Shown in pieces: positions 21,845 through 34,225 of a stretch of 64,000 nt of DNA; position 1 is the stretch's first letter, and every line of letters starts with the position of its first letter. This DNA comes from Cordilura impudica (lineage: Eukaryota; Arthropoda; Insecta; Diptera; Scathophagidae). The stretch is taken from the NCBI GenBank assembly GCA_963682025.1, contig OY821519.1, positions 195,642,920-195,706,919 of the forward strand, given 5' to 3'. The notes below the pieces were generated by a model that worked only from the letters and a program-made list of their open reading frames with translations, was not told the origin of the DNA and ran no database searches. Both the position numbers and the translations under genes were made by a program.

Positions 21845-22065
21845 TTGTTACCCCTGTATAAACAGCTCTCAATTCCATCCTTATTCTTGGCAGATTTGGC
21901 TACAATGTTTTCTGCCAAACAAACAATAGATTGGTTTGACAATAATAAAGTGAACTATGTACTAAAATTGTGCAACCCACTAAACTGCCTGAGCTTCGAC
22001 CAATTGAAAAATTTTGGGCACAAGGAAAGTGTTTTAAAAATATGAATAAAATAATATGTAAAATT
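21845..22065 (+). pseudogene. Tc1/mariner-type transposase, C-terminal fragment
   Basis: Overlapping frames encode LADLATMFSAKQTIDWFDN and then PELRPIEKFWAQGK, with a 1-nt shift between. These are the second aspartate and third acidic (E) motifs of the same transposase type as 14460-14910. The two pieces may be one element split by later insertions, but that cannot be shown here. Confidence 0.6.
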
Positions 22066-22533
22066 TTTTTTGGGAGCATTCTTTACTATCATATCATTGA
22101 CACCGGAAGTTTCAACCAAAGCTTTAGGGAATGCAGTGGTAAAACATATAAAGGCATACTGTTCCAAAAAAGATCAAGTAGAGGCAAAAGCAGCAATTTA
22201 TATAGCCAATTCATTTTCAGCATCAGATCCAGCCATATAACGGAAATCACGTGACAAACCTTTGAACTTATGGACAGCATCATTGATGGAACATTCAACG
22301 TTCCAAGTAATTATCGCGCATATCAATTGTGGAGAATTTTTCCCATCATTGCTACAATTCCTTAATAACCTTGCTCTTCCTGGCTGGGTGTGGTGATGCG
22401 CCAGTATTCTCCTCGTCATCTGAGAAATTTATTAACTCATCAGCGAATTTCATGAAAACAATACCCATTCTCTCGATTTGAAAAGATGGTAATCTTAGCC
22501 TTTTGAGCAAAAGAAACTTCACTTCAAGAAAAC

Positions 22534-22677
22534 GTTTATAAACCATGTCATGCACCATCTCAGACTTGGATAAACCACTGTCCAAGATTTTGCATACCGA
22601 ATGTTGTTTATAAACCATGTCATGCACCATCTCAGACTTGGATAAACCACTGTCCAAGATTTGGCATACCGAATGTT
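22534..22677 (-). repeat. 72-bp tandem duplication in the CCT8 pseudogene
   Basis: Two near-identical 72-bp units at 22534-22605 and 22606-22677 encode the same 24 residues (ending SGLSKSEMVHDMVYK). The length is a multiple of three. They differ by only one or two bases, so the duplication is young relative to the other damage. Confidence 0.9.
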
Positions 22678-22809
22678 GTTAGTATAGAAGGTAACCCTAT
22701 CTGGTAAGTTAGCAGCATAGGCTTTAGCAACTAAGTAAATTTTCTTGGGCATATTTTTTGGACATGACTTGAGCAACATCACGATAATCTTTAATTTCGT
22801 GCAATGCCA

Positions 22810-23118
22810 ATTGTTGACCGACCAGCCACGTAAATTAAAACACTTATTTTAAACGATGGAACTTTAATTTATTTATTTTATTTCGGTATGCTAAAATCTA
22901 AGAACAGATTTATTTAGATATTAATTAATTAATAAAAAAATGGATTACCCAATAGCGACTTACACTGGTGCTTTTCTTCAAACCGGAAATGTCTTATATA
23001 TGTAAAATATTGAATGCATTATATGTTACACGGCTGGTGGTTAAAACGGAAAAGAAAATGCCAAAGGTTTGCAGCTGAACAATAATTTTTTCTTTAATCG
23101 AAGAGCCACTACACAATA
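22810..23118. other. Non-matching insert within the CCT8 pseudogene
   Basis: AT-rich 300 bp between the N-terminal and middle parts of the pseudogene. No clear splice sites are visible at its ends, so it is more likely an insertion than an intron. No known element was recognised. Confidence 0.5.
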
Positions 23119-23589
23119 ATTATTCGTAATTGTATTTTTTCAACGTGCGGATTGTCTTTATTAGCTTAGGCAGAATGTCTAAAGCTTTTTCCAAAGCCTT
23201 CTCATAACCATCAGCTTTTTCCGAGTTGGTGATACCTAAAAGTAAAAGTTCTTCGGCTTTCTCGAGCAGAAATCCGGAAAATATATCCACGAGATTGGTG
23301 CCATCTACAATAGCCATGACAATGAGCTTGGCAGCCGGATGTTCGATATCCAATTCACGCATTATGGTACCAGCATCACTCGTTACAAACTGTTTTTCAA
23401 TATGATAATTAATTATATTGTTCAAACCATTTGGACCGTGAGCGCAGCGCATGTTTTGGCCAAACTCTTTGCAGGTAGTAATATTATGATAAACTACCTC
23501 TACAGAGCAGCTATATATAGGGGCTCCTTCGTTCATCATTTTGGCCATGCCGGATGGTTTGGGCACAGATGGAGCCATTTTGATTCTTA

Positions 23590-24600
23590 GATTTGTTGTC
23601 TACTTTTCACAACTAATAACCGAGATGGAAGCGAGTACAGCATCACGGGCTACTCTGAGTAACTTGACATTCTGGTATCTCGGAGAATCCCTGACAAATA
23701 TAGCATTTTTTCGCCCGAGATTCACTCAATTTAATAATTCTGGAGAGGGATATGGATCCAGCGACCATTAAAATATTTCCCGGACAGTCTTGCTTCTCCT
23801 CAAACCTCTGAAATCGAGTACCATTAGATCGCAGTGTGTGAGAGAATGTATCAGTTTCCTCGACCAAGTCTAGCAACACACCGTGAGGCTGGTACGGGTT
23901 CAAGGACATAGTGCGTCAAAGGAAACGAGCTCGCTGACGAGTGTGCGCGAAAGTTCTCAGATGCTTTGAGCGGAACAATGAACACTGATAATAGAATCCC
24001 TCTATCCGAGCTGTCGAACCTTATTGAAGAGGAGCTGGTCTTGAAATAAGGACAAGGTGGACACAACTGTCCTCTTGCAGAAAATCGCAGATCTTATGGC
24101 ATTTGCTTAATCCAAGGAGAACGAAAATACTCCTTGATTTTGGTAAAGGAAAAATCGGCCCACTTATTGGAAAACTCATTGGACATTGTGAAATAGGGCG
24201 GATGGCAGAATGCATAAATGTCTCGAGAGCTGACTTCTGTAGAAGCTGTATAGATGTGGACGGGGAGGAGTCAGTGAAATATTTGCTGTGTGAATATCCA
24301 GGACTGAAGGAGAAGCGCCTTAGATATCTAGGGACAAAATTCTTCGATAACCTGGCCTGCATAAAATATGTTCCCCTCGGCGAACTTGCGGTCTTCTTGA
24401 GGGATCCTGGCTAGGTCACGAGGGGCGTTTAGTGGGCAAATTTCACTAATTCCATTCTTCTAATTATTTTCTTTTCCTTACTCCTTACGATACCTACCTG
24501 TACTTTAATAATCTCTTTTCCTATCTCTGCCTTCTGACACTTTCAAAAGGGCACCACTGTTGGTCATGTGGCCTCCGAGTGTACTCGCCTTCGGGAGGGC
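23590..24600 (+). pseudogene. LINE RNase H and C-terminal zinc-finger fragment
   Basis: From about 23830 the frames read FLDQV, VRLVRVQGHS and, after a 1-nt shift, VKGNELADECARKFSDALSG, the RNase H core of I/LOA-type non-LTR elements. The frame 24066-24414 continues GPLIGKLIGHCEIGRMAEC, CRSCIDVDGEESVKYLLC and ends LAVFLRDPGW, the usual C-terminal CCHC-like region. A 3' UTR follows to about 24600. The RT part is absent. Confidence 0.7.
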
Positions 24601-24894
24601 AATCCATCTAAGCTAACATAATAAGCGAGAAAATGAGAACTCTCAACAAGACAATTTTATTTTTATTATTTTTCAAAAATGCTAAATAAATAAAATTATT
24701 CGGTTGGACTTATCATTTCATTGTATTTTTTGTTACCTCGAACAGAATTTGATTCATGCAATTTCATTTCGGTTAAATCTATCAAACCCAGTTAAATGGT
24801 TTTCTTTTGTTATAACCGAATTCAATAATTCTAATTACTAATTTGTTTCTATTATATTTACCGACAATTTGTCAATACGTTTTCGTATTTTGAT
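24601..24894. other. AT-rich spacer
   Basis: No coding frame. 24735-24880 shares short words with 29640-29800 inside the TIR element at 28279, so it may be a decayed piece of that family. Confidence 0.4.
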
Positions 24895-26480
24895 TTCAGG
24901 AAAAGAGGTTATGGGAAGGATTAGATTATAACTGTCTGGAAAGACCTCTGCGGGGAGTTTATTCCACATACGGCTCGTTCGACTGATAAACGAATTCTCT
25001 CTGTAATGCGTTGTGCGGTCAACTTGACAATAGACTGCAAACGGATGTGATCTATTAGAGACGCGGGTAGAGCGAACCGAAACTCGGACACTTGTAAGAA
25101 GTTCGCTTATATCAGAAGAACAGTTCCCATTGGTAATATCTATAGAACAGTGCTACACAACCCACATTCCGACGATGTTCCAATGAATCATTAGAGTTGG
25201 ATACCCTGCTGTCATTGATGAGCGCCAAAGCCCTCCTTTGCACACGATCCAGTAGCTCCAAAATAGACTTTGAAGCTCTTGCCCATATATGGAATTTGTA
25301 TTCCATTTTCGGTCGGCTGTAAGTGGTACAGATTTTAAGAAGATCAGAAGGAGTGAAGTAAACATGCTCGTTCCAACGAACATCACATTGAGTTCTCATG
25401 CCTAGAACATCAAGAGTACCCGATTCCTCACTACCTATACCACCCATATATACAGATGACATTGTTGAATCCATGGCCCTATGGGTCAACATACAACATT
25501 GAGTCTTCAGCGCATTAAAATCAACACTATTCGCTTTACCCCACTCGAAGTTTGTTAACAGGTCTTGATTGAGTGTGTCTTTCATTGTCTGCCTTTTGCC
25601 CCCCCAACCTCCAAAAGGTTTGGCTAAAATTAATGAAAAATGCTGCTGTCGTCTACGAAAGAGTACATAGAATTAAAAGTTTGACCAAAAAGGTCGTTCA
25701 GAAAGATAAGAAAAAGGGAACGAGAAAGAACGGAACCTTGGGGCACCCCTAAATTAAGCTGAAACTCATTAGATGAGACCCCATTAACAACAACACGTAT
25801 TGTTCGGTCTCTGAGAAAACTCGATATAAAACGAGAGAAGTCATTACCGACCCCAAATGCAATGAGCTTTGATATCAATCCACCGCGCCACACACGATTG
25901 AATGCCTTGGAAATATCCAGAGCAACCACTTTACTTTCGCCAAAATTGCAAATGGATCGACTCCAACGCTCAGAAAGTAGAGCTAACAGGTCTCCCGTGG
26001 AACAATTTCTACGGAAGCCATACTGTCGATCATTAAGAAGTGAGTTGGCCTCTAGCTAGTTCACAAGATGGAAATTGATCATGCCCTCCATCACCTTTGA
26101 CAGCGCAGAGCAGAGTGCAATTGGACGGTAATTTTCAGGGTTATTAGCCGCACACTTTTTAGGGATTGGTTGGACATTAGCAACTTTACAGCAAGATCGA
26201 AAGACTCCCGCACGGTACGAAAGGCTGAAAAGGTTGGCCAATGGACTGGCTAGCGTCGAAGAGTACTGTTTCAGCACTAGTGCTGAGCTCCGAGAGAACC
26301 TTTTTACCTGCACGTGCTCGGAAGAATATTTTAGGCATAGTATAAAATACACTTTCAAGTTCGGGCAGAGGTTGATCGCTTCCGGTAAAAACGAGTTTTT
26401 TGGAAAAAGTTCTGCTAAAAGATTAGCCTTATCAACCGGTTCAGTGAATCTTGTGTTCCAAGAATTAAACTGTTTTAATC
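24895..26480 (-). pseudogene. Non-LTR retrotransposon RT, decayed
   Basis: Minus-strand frames in order: 26056-26358 (RSCCKVANVQPIPKK, PENYRPIALCSALSKVME), 25630-25929 (LDISKAFNRVW, NLGVPQGSVLSRSLF, YSFVDDSSIFH) and 25112-25585 (VRWNEHVYFTPSDLLKI, RVQRRALALINDS). Near 24910-25030 the C-terminal SFISRTSRMWNKLPAEVFP follows. This order is that of a jockey-like non-LTR RT. The active-site box reads FVDD. Frames are split at about 25590-25625 and 25930-26055. Confidence 0.75.
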
Positions 26481-26513
26481 ACCAATATTTAAGAACGAGT
26501 TATTTTATATTAT

Positions 26514-27300
26514 TATACCCTATACCACTATGTGGTTTGGGTATAATGACTTTGTGCTGCTGTTTGTAACTACCAAAAATATTTGACCTACACCCATCTT
26601 TAATTATACCGATCGAATCAGAATCACTATCAGATTCGATTTAACGATGTCCGTCAGTCCGTCCGTCCGTCTGTGTGTCCATGTAAAGCTTGTAATCAAA
26701 CTGCAGGTCGCAAATATGAATATATTTTGATGAAATTTGGTATTTAATCTTTTGTCAGCTATGGGATGAACGCTATTGAAATTAGTGAGAATCGGTCCAT
26801 GTTCAGACCTAGCCCCCATACAAATGACCCTATGAAATCAACATATATTGCCATAAGATCCAAATTATCATACAAATCTTAGTCAAATTGGGTTTATATG
26901 TATATATTACATGCATTAATCAGTATTCCAAAAATGATCCCTATTGGACAACTCTTAGTCATAGGCCCCATATAGAGCTGCTTCCCGATCTTCACTTAAA
27001 TCCTTCAAAAAACAAAAATATTGCACTGAGTCTTCTCAAATTTTGTTTGTATATATTTTTCCAAAACACAAGAGACTTTACCAAACATGGTCAGGATCGG
27101 CCCATTTTTGGGCCTAGTCCCCATATAGATATAGCATCCGATATGAACTTTTTCATATCTGCAGCCGAAAAAATTAATAAAAATCCCACTCAAATTTGGT
27201 TTATGCTTATTTTCTATATCCAGTTAGTTAGGCCTGAGAGATATGGTCTCTAAACGCATGGTATAGGGTATCGTATAGTCGGTCTAGACCGACTATAATT
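26514..27300 (+). repeat. Repeat A, full copy 1
   Basis: About 0.8 kb, non-coding. It starts TATACCCTATACCACTATG and ends with GGTATAGGGTA, a 22-bp perfect palindrome made of ATAGTCGGTCT and its complement, and 'tataatt'. Near 26655 it has a (GTCC)n run. It joins directly to a second copy. At least eight long copies or large pieces and several fragments lie in the window in both orientations. Confidence 0.85.
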
Positions 27301-28090
27301 TTACCCTATACCACTATGTGGTTTGGGTATAATGACTTTGTGCTGCTGTTTGTAACAACCAAAAATATTCGTCCTAGACCCATCTTTAATTATACCGATC
27401 GACTCTGAACCACTTTTTGAGTCGAAATAGCAATGTCCGTCCGTCAGTCCGTCCGTCTGTGTGTCCATGCAAACTTTGTAATCAAACTACAGGTCGCAAA
27501 TATGAACATATTTTGATGAAATTTGGTATATAAGCTTTCATCGGCCATGGGATGAACATATTGAAATTGTTGAGAATCGGTCCATGTTCAGACCCCTATA
27601 CAAATGACCCCTATGAAATCGACATAAATTGCCTTAATTTCCAAATTATCATATAGATCTTTTTCAAATTGGGTTTGTATGTGTTTATTACATCCATTAA
27701 TGAGTAGTCCAAAAATTATCGCTATAGGAAGTTCTTAGTCATAGGCCTCATATAGAGCTGCTTCCCGCTCTTCACTTAAATATATCAAAAAACAAAAATA
27801 TTGCACAGATTTTTCTCAAATTTGGTTTGTATATATTTTTTCAAAGTGTAAGTGAATTTACCATATATGGTCAGGATCGGTCCTTTTTTGGACCTAGTCC
27901 CCATATAGACATATCATCCGATATGAACTTTTTGATATCTGCAGCCAAAAAAATTAATAAAAATGCCACTCAAATTTGGTTTATGCTTATTTGCTATATC
28001 CAATTAGTTGGACCGAAGAGATAGGGTCTCTAAACCATGGTATAGGGTATTGTATAGTCGGGCTAGACCGACTATAATTTTCTTACTTGT
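27301..28090 (+). repeat. Repeat A, full copy 2 (tandem)
   Basis: Directly follows copy 1 in the same orientation and ends CTTACTTGTTTTT at 28090, the terminus also seen at 39650, 48470 and 56290. The palindrome near its end has one changed base (GGGCTAGACC). Confidence 0.85.
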
Positions 28091-28278
28091 TTTTAATTTA
28101 AAAATTTTGATTGGTAAATAGAATTTATTTTTCTATTGAAGTACATCAATTTTCTGAGAATTATTATTATATTGTAGACTAGATGTAACCCGGTGTGCTT
28201 CGCTACACCCTCCCCCTCCCCCCCTTCCGAATCGTTATGAAAGGGCGTACGCAAAGTCCCAAGTCTCTCACTAATACA

Positions 28279-30126
28279 CACACAGAGAACGGATTTGTTG
28301 TGACAACCGTATTTGTTGCCAACCGAATTTTGATAGTCCCATGTACTATCACATTATTCTATTATGATTACTGAATTATATTTTAAAAACTAACGTAGTA
28401 AGTACTCAGGCAATTGAATTTTGAAATAAATTCGATTGATGAAATGGAATTTAGATTTTATTTATTGGTTGTAACAATCATTTATCAGGTAGCCTATTTT
28501 AAAAGCGCACTAATCATCTGATATATAAAAGCACATGCATTTTTAATGCTCTTATTTTTTTTCATTAGTTTATTTCTAAATATGAGATTAAAATTAATAA
28601 AAGACACGATTATATTACATGATAAAAAAGATTTTAGGAACACATACGAATAGGGAATAAATAAGCGATATTACGTGTATTAGTTAATGCATTAATGTTC
28701 CCGTTTTCACTTAGGCTCTTATACTACTTTTTTGCCGTTTTATAATTGTCTATAGCTGCATGTTGTACCCTCGCATTATATTCTTCTGATATTTCTTAAA
28801 AATGTTATAAGTAAAATAAAAATTGTGCAATATAAAAATATAGTAAAAATAAAGCCGCACACCATGTTCGGATCCAAGTAAGATGACCGTTTTACTGTAG
28901 ACAAATACGGTTAGAATGTACGATCCTGTCCCGTCACCGAAAGGCTTTTATCTCGTCTGTTTTATTTTGCTTGCAAATCGTTTGGAGTGTGTATGAAGGT
29001 AAACGCCATTATTCAGTTGAAGTAGTTGCAGAGATAGTTGTATACGTTTCCCATTAACTCTGATCAATTTGCCAATGCTAAACAATATAGCCAGACAGTT
29101 TGTTGTTTAATAATGGCTTTAAATTTATTTTCAAGGTTATTTAACATTTTGCTTTGTTATCCCCCAAATACCAACTTAATGGCCAAAGATAGTTTCATAA
29201 AATTGGGTAAAAGCAATTTGAATTTTGATGTTAAAAAATAGCAGTTTATCTATGCATTGTCGCAAATTTACCTAAAATAGTAAGATTTCCTATAGAATGA
29301 AAAATTTACGACCATTATTGTTGTGTTTTTACGTGCTTTTTTATAAAAACTATTCCTTGACGATCTTACTTCTAATAGAATGCACAAAATTTGGAAAAGC
29401 TTATTTTGAATTTAAACTAACGTTGCATAAAATAATTTTTACAAAAAATAAAAACACAACAAAAAAAAAATAATGACCACTTACCCAATCGATTAAAGTT
29501 CTTTATTATGCTACAATCCATTCTTATGTACATATGTATGTACATACGATTAATCATAATTTAATATTAACAAAAATTTTATTTTATATTTTTGTTTAAT
29601 TTAAATTTTTTTATCTGCTGTCTTATTTTTTCAAAAATGACATATTAATTCGAAAATTCGGTTAGGTTTAACATTTTTTTATATTTGATAATATTAATAA
29701 CTGAATTTGATTTCCTTCCCCACTTTATTGTAACCGAAAAATTGTTATAAATACAAATTTGTTTCTATCATATTAACATAAAATTTGTAACAATGACTGT
29801 AGATTCATTTTTTCGTTAAAATACTTCATTATGATAGAATATTTTATTGTTATCACCAATATTTAGAGTTAATACATGTTATACTGGCTTTAGTTCAGTT
29901 GTACCAATTGAATTATTTTAACAACTTGCATAAAAACTTTCATTGGTGAAAGGAACTTATTTTGCTGTTGTATCTATTTTCGTTTCATTAGAATTATGGT
30001 TGAGAGGTATTTTATAAAGAAAATCTATTTTATTTTCAAATATATATGAATTACAATAATATATCTGGATAAATAAATAATTATTTTTAATGATAACCTA
30101 TTTCCAACAAATTCTTTTTCTGTGTG
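28279..30126. mobile_element. Non-autonomous TIR element, 1.85 kb
   Basis: Ends are inverted: left CACACAGAGAACGGATTTG, right (complement) CACACAGAAAAAGAATTTG. The uninterrupted Helitron copy at 19775 shows the empty site, so the boundaries are well placed. The interior is AT-rich without coding frames. No target duplication longer than 2 bp is obvious. Confidence 0.65.
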
Positions 30127-30530
30127 CAGTAATTCAGATATATCACATTTATTATTAAGTTTGTGTGGGGGTACCACGCGCATTTTTTAATCCCGGCCAT
30201 TTTTTTGTCTGACTCACGTTAATAATAGATGACCTGAGACAAATTTGTAAAGCTTTCTCTATCATAGTACTTAATATATATGATATTAAAAATTTATTTT
30301 GTATGGGAGGTGCCACGCCCACTAAAAATATTTAAAAAATTTAAGGCTGTAGCACTCCCATATCCGCAGTAAGACTCTGTGAAAATTTCATGAAGATCAG
30401 ATGAGTAGTTAAGGAGATTACCTTCTACAAACAAACAAACACACATTACCTCTTTATTATGCTAGTATAGATTATTAGTATAGATTTTTTTATTTTGATA
30501 CTTTCTGATACACAATGTTTTTTGTTTTTT

Positions 30531-30600
30531 CATTCGGTACAACAATTATCAGATTTTTCGGCGTTCCTACCCTGGAGCAAGGTACATGTAGCTGCCCATG
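30531..30600 (-). pseudogene. Helitron helicase remnant, second copy
   Basis: Same as 20119-20190: minus-strand translation gives GQLHVPCSRVGTPKNL. This copy keeps the more usual glycine at the first motif position. Confidence 0.7.
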
Positions 30601-30630
30601 ATCTGGCAACACTTAACTATTGGTCTTGAA

Positions 30631-30775
30631 TAGAATATCATTTGGCAATTTTTCTTTTTACCGATTTTTGCTTTTGCCCATTTTTGATTTTAAAGGTTTT
30701 TGTTTTTGGGCGATTTTTATTTTTCGCGATTTTTGCGTTTGGCGATTTTTGATTTTGGCGATATATTTTAAACGA
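30631..30775 (+). repeat. Short minisatellite of 'gatttttg' units
   Basis: About seven imperfect units such as 'gcgatttttgattttggcga'. It lies inside the second composite Helitron and replaces a stretch seen differently in the first copy. Confidence 0.7.
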
Positions 30776-31890
30776 CAAATCACATTGAGAACTAATGAAC
30801 CTGTCAAAAGACTGTCGCTTTCGTAGTGCTTCATATTTTTTACATAGGAGATGCCACGCCCACTAATCCCATCACATTAATATTTGATGGACTCATGCAA
30901 AATGTCGAGTCTTTCCCTTTTATAGTACACCAGTTATATGATATTAGATATCTACTTTGTATGGGCGGTGCTACGCCCACTGCTCCGATCACGCCCATTT
31001 TTTTGTTCGACTAATCACACAAAGAACCTATTGGCTCAGGCAAAACCACAAAGCTATCTATTTTACAGTACTCCTGATATATGACATTAAATAGTTACTT
31101 TGCATGGGGAGTGCCACGCCCATTGGTGTGAACCCGCCAATTTTTGTACTCATACTAAGATTTGATTGGCACGTGCAACGTGTCAAAGCTTTCCTTTTTT
31201 AGCACACCAGTTATATGATATCACATATTTACTTTGTATGGGCGGTGCCACGCCCACTGCTTCGATCACGCCCATTTTTTGTCTAACTAATCCAATGAAT
31301 AACTTATGGGCTCAAACAAAGTCCCAAGACTCTCACTATTACAGTACTCCAGATATATGGCATTTCATATTTACTTTGTATGGCAGGTGCCACGCCTATT
31401 GGTCCGATACTGCCCATATTGCATCCGACTACTCACACTAATAATAGGTTACATCGGAAAATTTTGATGAGCTCTCTCTATCACATTACTCGAGATACAT
31501 AATATTGAACTATTACTTGTATGGGAGGTACCACGCCCACTTATTCGATCCCGCCCATTTCCGGCGTAGCTACTTATATTAACAATGGGTGACCTCACAC
31601 AAATTTGCAAAGCTCTCCCTATCATAGTACTCAATATATGTACATGATATTAAAAATATACTTTGTGTGGGAGGTGCCACGCCCACCAAAAATATTTAAA
31701 AAATTATAGCCTATAGCACTTCCCACATCCGCAGTAAGACTCTGTGAAAATTTCAGGAAGATCAGTTGGGTAGTTACGAAGATTACCTCCTACAAACAAA
31801 CAAACAAACACACATTACCTCTTTATTATATTAGTATAGATAATGAAAAAATCTATTGAAAATATTGAAAATATTTATGAATTACAAAAA

Positions 31891-32678
31891 AAAACAAGTA
31901 AGAAAATTATAGTCGGTCTAGACCGACTATACGATACCCTATACCATGCGTTTAGAGACCCTATCTCTTAGGCCCAACTAACTGGACATAGAAAATAAGC
32001 AAAAACCAAATTTGAGTGGGATTTTTATTAATTTTTTTGGCTGCAGATATGAAAAAGTTCATATCGAATGCTATATCTATATAGGGACTTGGTCCAAAAA
32101 TGGACCGATCCTGATCATGTTTGGTAAAGTCTCTTGTATTTTGCAAAAATATATACAAACAAAATTTGAGAAGAATCAGTGCAATATTTTTGTTTTTTAA
32201 TAGATTTAAGTGAAGACCGGGAAGCAGCTCTGTATGGGGTCAAAGGGATCATTTTTGGACTACTCATTAATGGATGTAGTGAACGCATACAAACCCAATT
32301 TGAGTAAGATCTATATGACAATTTGGATCTTATGGCAATTTATGTCGATTTCATATGGGTAATTTGTATGGGGGCTAGGTCTGAACATGGACCGATTCTC
32401 ACCAATTTCAATAGCGTTCATTCCATGGCCGACAAAAGCTTATGTACCAAATTTCATCAAAATACATTCATATTTGCGACCTGCAGTTTGATTACAAGCT
32501 TTACATAGACACACAGACGGACGGACGGACGGACGGACGGACATTGTTAAATCAACTCAGAAAGTGATTCTGATTCGATCGGTATAATTAAAGATGGGTC
32601 TAGGTCAAATACTTTTGGTTGTTACAAACAGCAGCACAAAGTCATTATACCCAAACCACATAGTGGTATAGGGTATAA
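31891..32678 (-). repeat. Repeat A, full copy, inverted
   Basis: Starts AACAAGTAAGAAAATTATAG with the 22-bp palindrome intact and ends GGTATAGGGTATA. Carries a clean (GGAC)n run at 32515-32541. Confidence 0.85.
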
Positions 32679-32689
32679 TTATTAATACC

Positions 32690-34090
32690 TTATTAAATTT
32701 TACTATTACTATTTTAGATTTTGGTATTTTTTATTCATACGTCGAAAATTCAGATATAACCAATTCTCTTAATGGAACCTTCCTGGTTATTTTATCTAAA
32801 ATTATGTTTAATATTACCTTTGCTCATTGCCATATGTACTCGTATAACTATAAGTACTAAATGCCCAACCCATACAGCTATAATTCCAGCATTTTGTTTC
32901 GTTTGCATCTGTTATCTGGTATAAAATAAAAACAATTAAATGATACCGCGACACATTGCATATCTGTTTTTAGATAGAGCAAAAGAATTGCCTTATTTTA
33001 ACATAAATTACAATTTAGAGTTTGCTATGCAATAAATTTACAATTAATTCCCGTTAGAAATCTATTCTATTACTGTTTTCAAAATGCAAAGCTCTCTTCA
33101 TATAAATGAAACCAATGACCAGTTTTAACAAAAAGAAAACAAATGCAAATTTTTTGCTATGGCCAAAAGCCTCAACAGCAATAAAGCTATAAAAAAAACA
33201 ATTCCTCATGTTGAAATTTTAAACAATCCATGGAAATATATTTCATTTTAATATAAACTGTACCGGTGTACAAGGTAATATATATATTATTTAGACGAAG
33301 CCAAACCAAGAGAAAAACAAGTAAACTACATTACTTCATTATCTAGTTAGAGTAAATTTTGACACATTTTGAACTGCATTTAACCATGAAGACTTGTTCG
33401 TTGGCTGCTGACCTTACCAAATAGGAATTGAACATAAACGAGTAAGTTGCAGGGCATGCAGGCCGCAAATTAAAATCAAAACATGGGTGTACGTCACGAA
33501 AAGGATTAAATTGGGCAAAAAATTTGAATTTGTGTTTTTGCTTTTCCTTTTCCTTTATTGAATCTTCCATTCAGAAATTTACAATATGTACTCAAATCTT
33601 GTGTAAGTATACACCAAAATCGCCTGCAGCATTGAGTTAGCCTAAATCCAAAGTGATTCTTTGTCCTCCAAAAAATCGTAACCCTCGGGCCAGCGAGTTA
33701 TGATGAACCACAGGTTCGGAAATAAATTTGTTGCACGTATTTTTATCTTACCAAGAACAGTGAGAATATACAGGTTCCTACGGATATATGCAGTCGTTTC
33801 TGAGGTGCCACGAAGCACCTGTAATCAGTTTTAAGTAAAATAAGAAGAATTTTACAGTTATGTTATCTATAAGTTTAGTAGCCTACCTCCTTTACTTACT
33901 TTCTGGTTTTTAACCTTTCATGGTTTTTAACCTACAGGTCGCAAATGAAAAAAAATTGTAATTAAATTTGATTTAAGCCCATTCCCCTTTCAAGAAGTCG
34001 ACACAAATTGCCTTTAGATCCAGATTATAACATGAGTATAAATTATGATCAAATATGGTCTATGAATTTCAATACAGCCATAAATCGTCA
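32690..34090. other. AT-rich stretch without recognised genes
   Basis: The minus-strand frame at 33343-33570 (75 codons) has no recognisable motif and is probably chance. 33940-34085 has faint similarity to the middle of repeat A. Confidence 0.5.
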
Positions 34091-34093
34091 TTA

Positions 34094-34225
34094 AACAGAT
34101 AAGAAAATTATAGTCGGTCTACCCCACAATACCCTAAACCATGTCTTTCGAGAGAGGGGTCTAAGATCCAATTTTTCTGAAACAACTGGATATAGAAATA
34201 AATAATAAACCAAATTTTAGTGATA
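34094..34225 (-). repeat. Repeat A fragment
   Basis: End portion with 'aagaaaattatagtcggtct' and 'acaactggatatagaaataa', cut by the Helitron that starts at 34226. Confidence 0.7.

Larger units (their letters stand above)
22070..23578 (-). pseudogene. CCT8: CCT theta chaperonin (CCT8) pseudogene
   Basis: Subunit theta of the TCP-1/CCT chaperonin, which folds actin and tubulin in the cytosol. From ATG at 23578 (MAPSVPKPSGMAKMMNEG) a 152-codon frame covers the equatorial N-terminus, including NMRCAHGPNGLN and the AIVDGTN region. That last motif has lost several residues compared with the usual GDGTN context. After a non-matching 300-bp stretch (22810-23118) it resumes with KILDSGLSKSEMVHDMVYK, FADELINFSDDEEN, FKGLSRDFRYMAGSDAENEL and LEQYAF near the C-terminus. 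Several stops, frameshifts and a missing middle rule out function. Confidence 0.8.
28179..31840 (-). mobile_element. Composite Helitron family C, second copy
   Basis: The same arrangement as 19663-21371: minus-strand TC start at 31840, internal tandem units, helicase remnant at 30531-30600, internal Helitron start at 30471, and CTAG end at 28179-28182 after the hairpin. A 1.85 kb TIR element interrupts it (28279-30126). A run of 'cgatttttg' units occupies 30631-30775. Confidence 0.75.

Noticed and set aside
14460..22065. One Tc1/mariner element spanning both transposase fragments
   Set aside because: The fragments could be complementary halves, but 7 kb of mixed insertions lie between and no TIRs were found, so they are listed separately.
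22810..23118. Intron of CCT8
   Set aside because: No GT...AG pair at the edges joins the flanking frames; an insertion fits better.
26604..28024. Open frames inside repeat A copies
   Set aside because: Different copies have different breaks, and no frame is conserved through the well-preserved copies. The repeat looks non-coding.
33343..33570. Small gene with a lysine-rich N-terminus
   Set aside because: No recognisable motif, no neighbouring exon signals and only 75 codons in AT-rich DNA.
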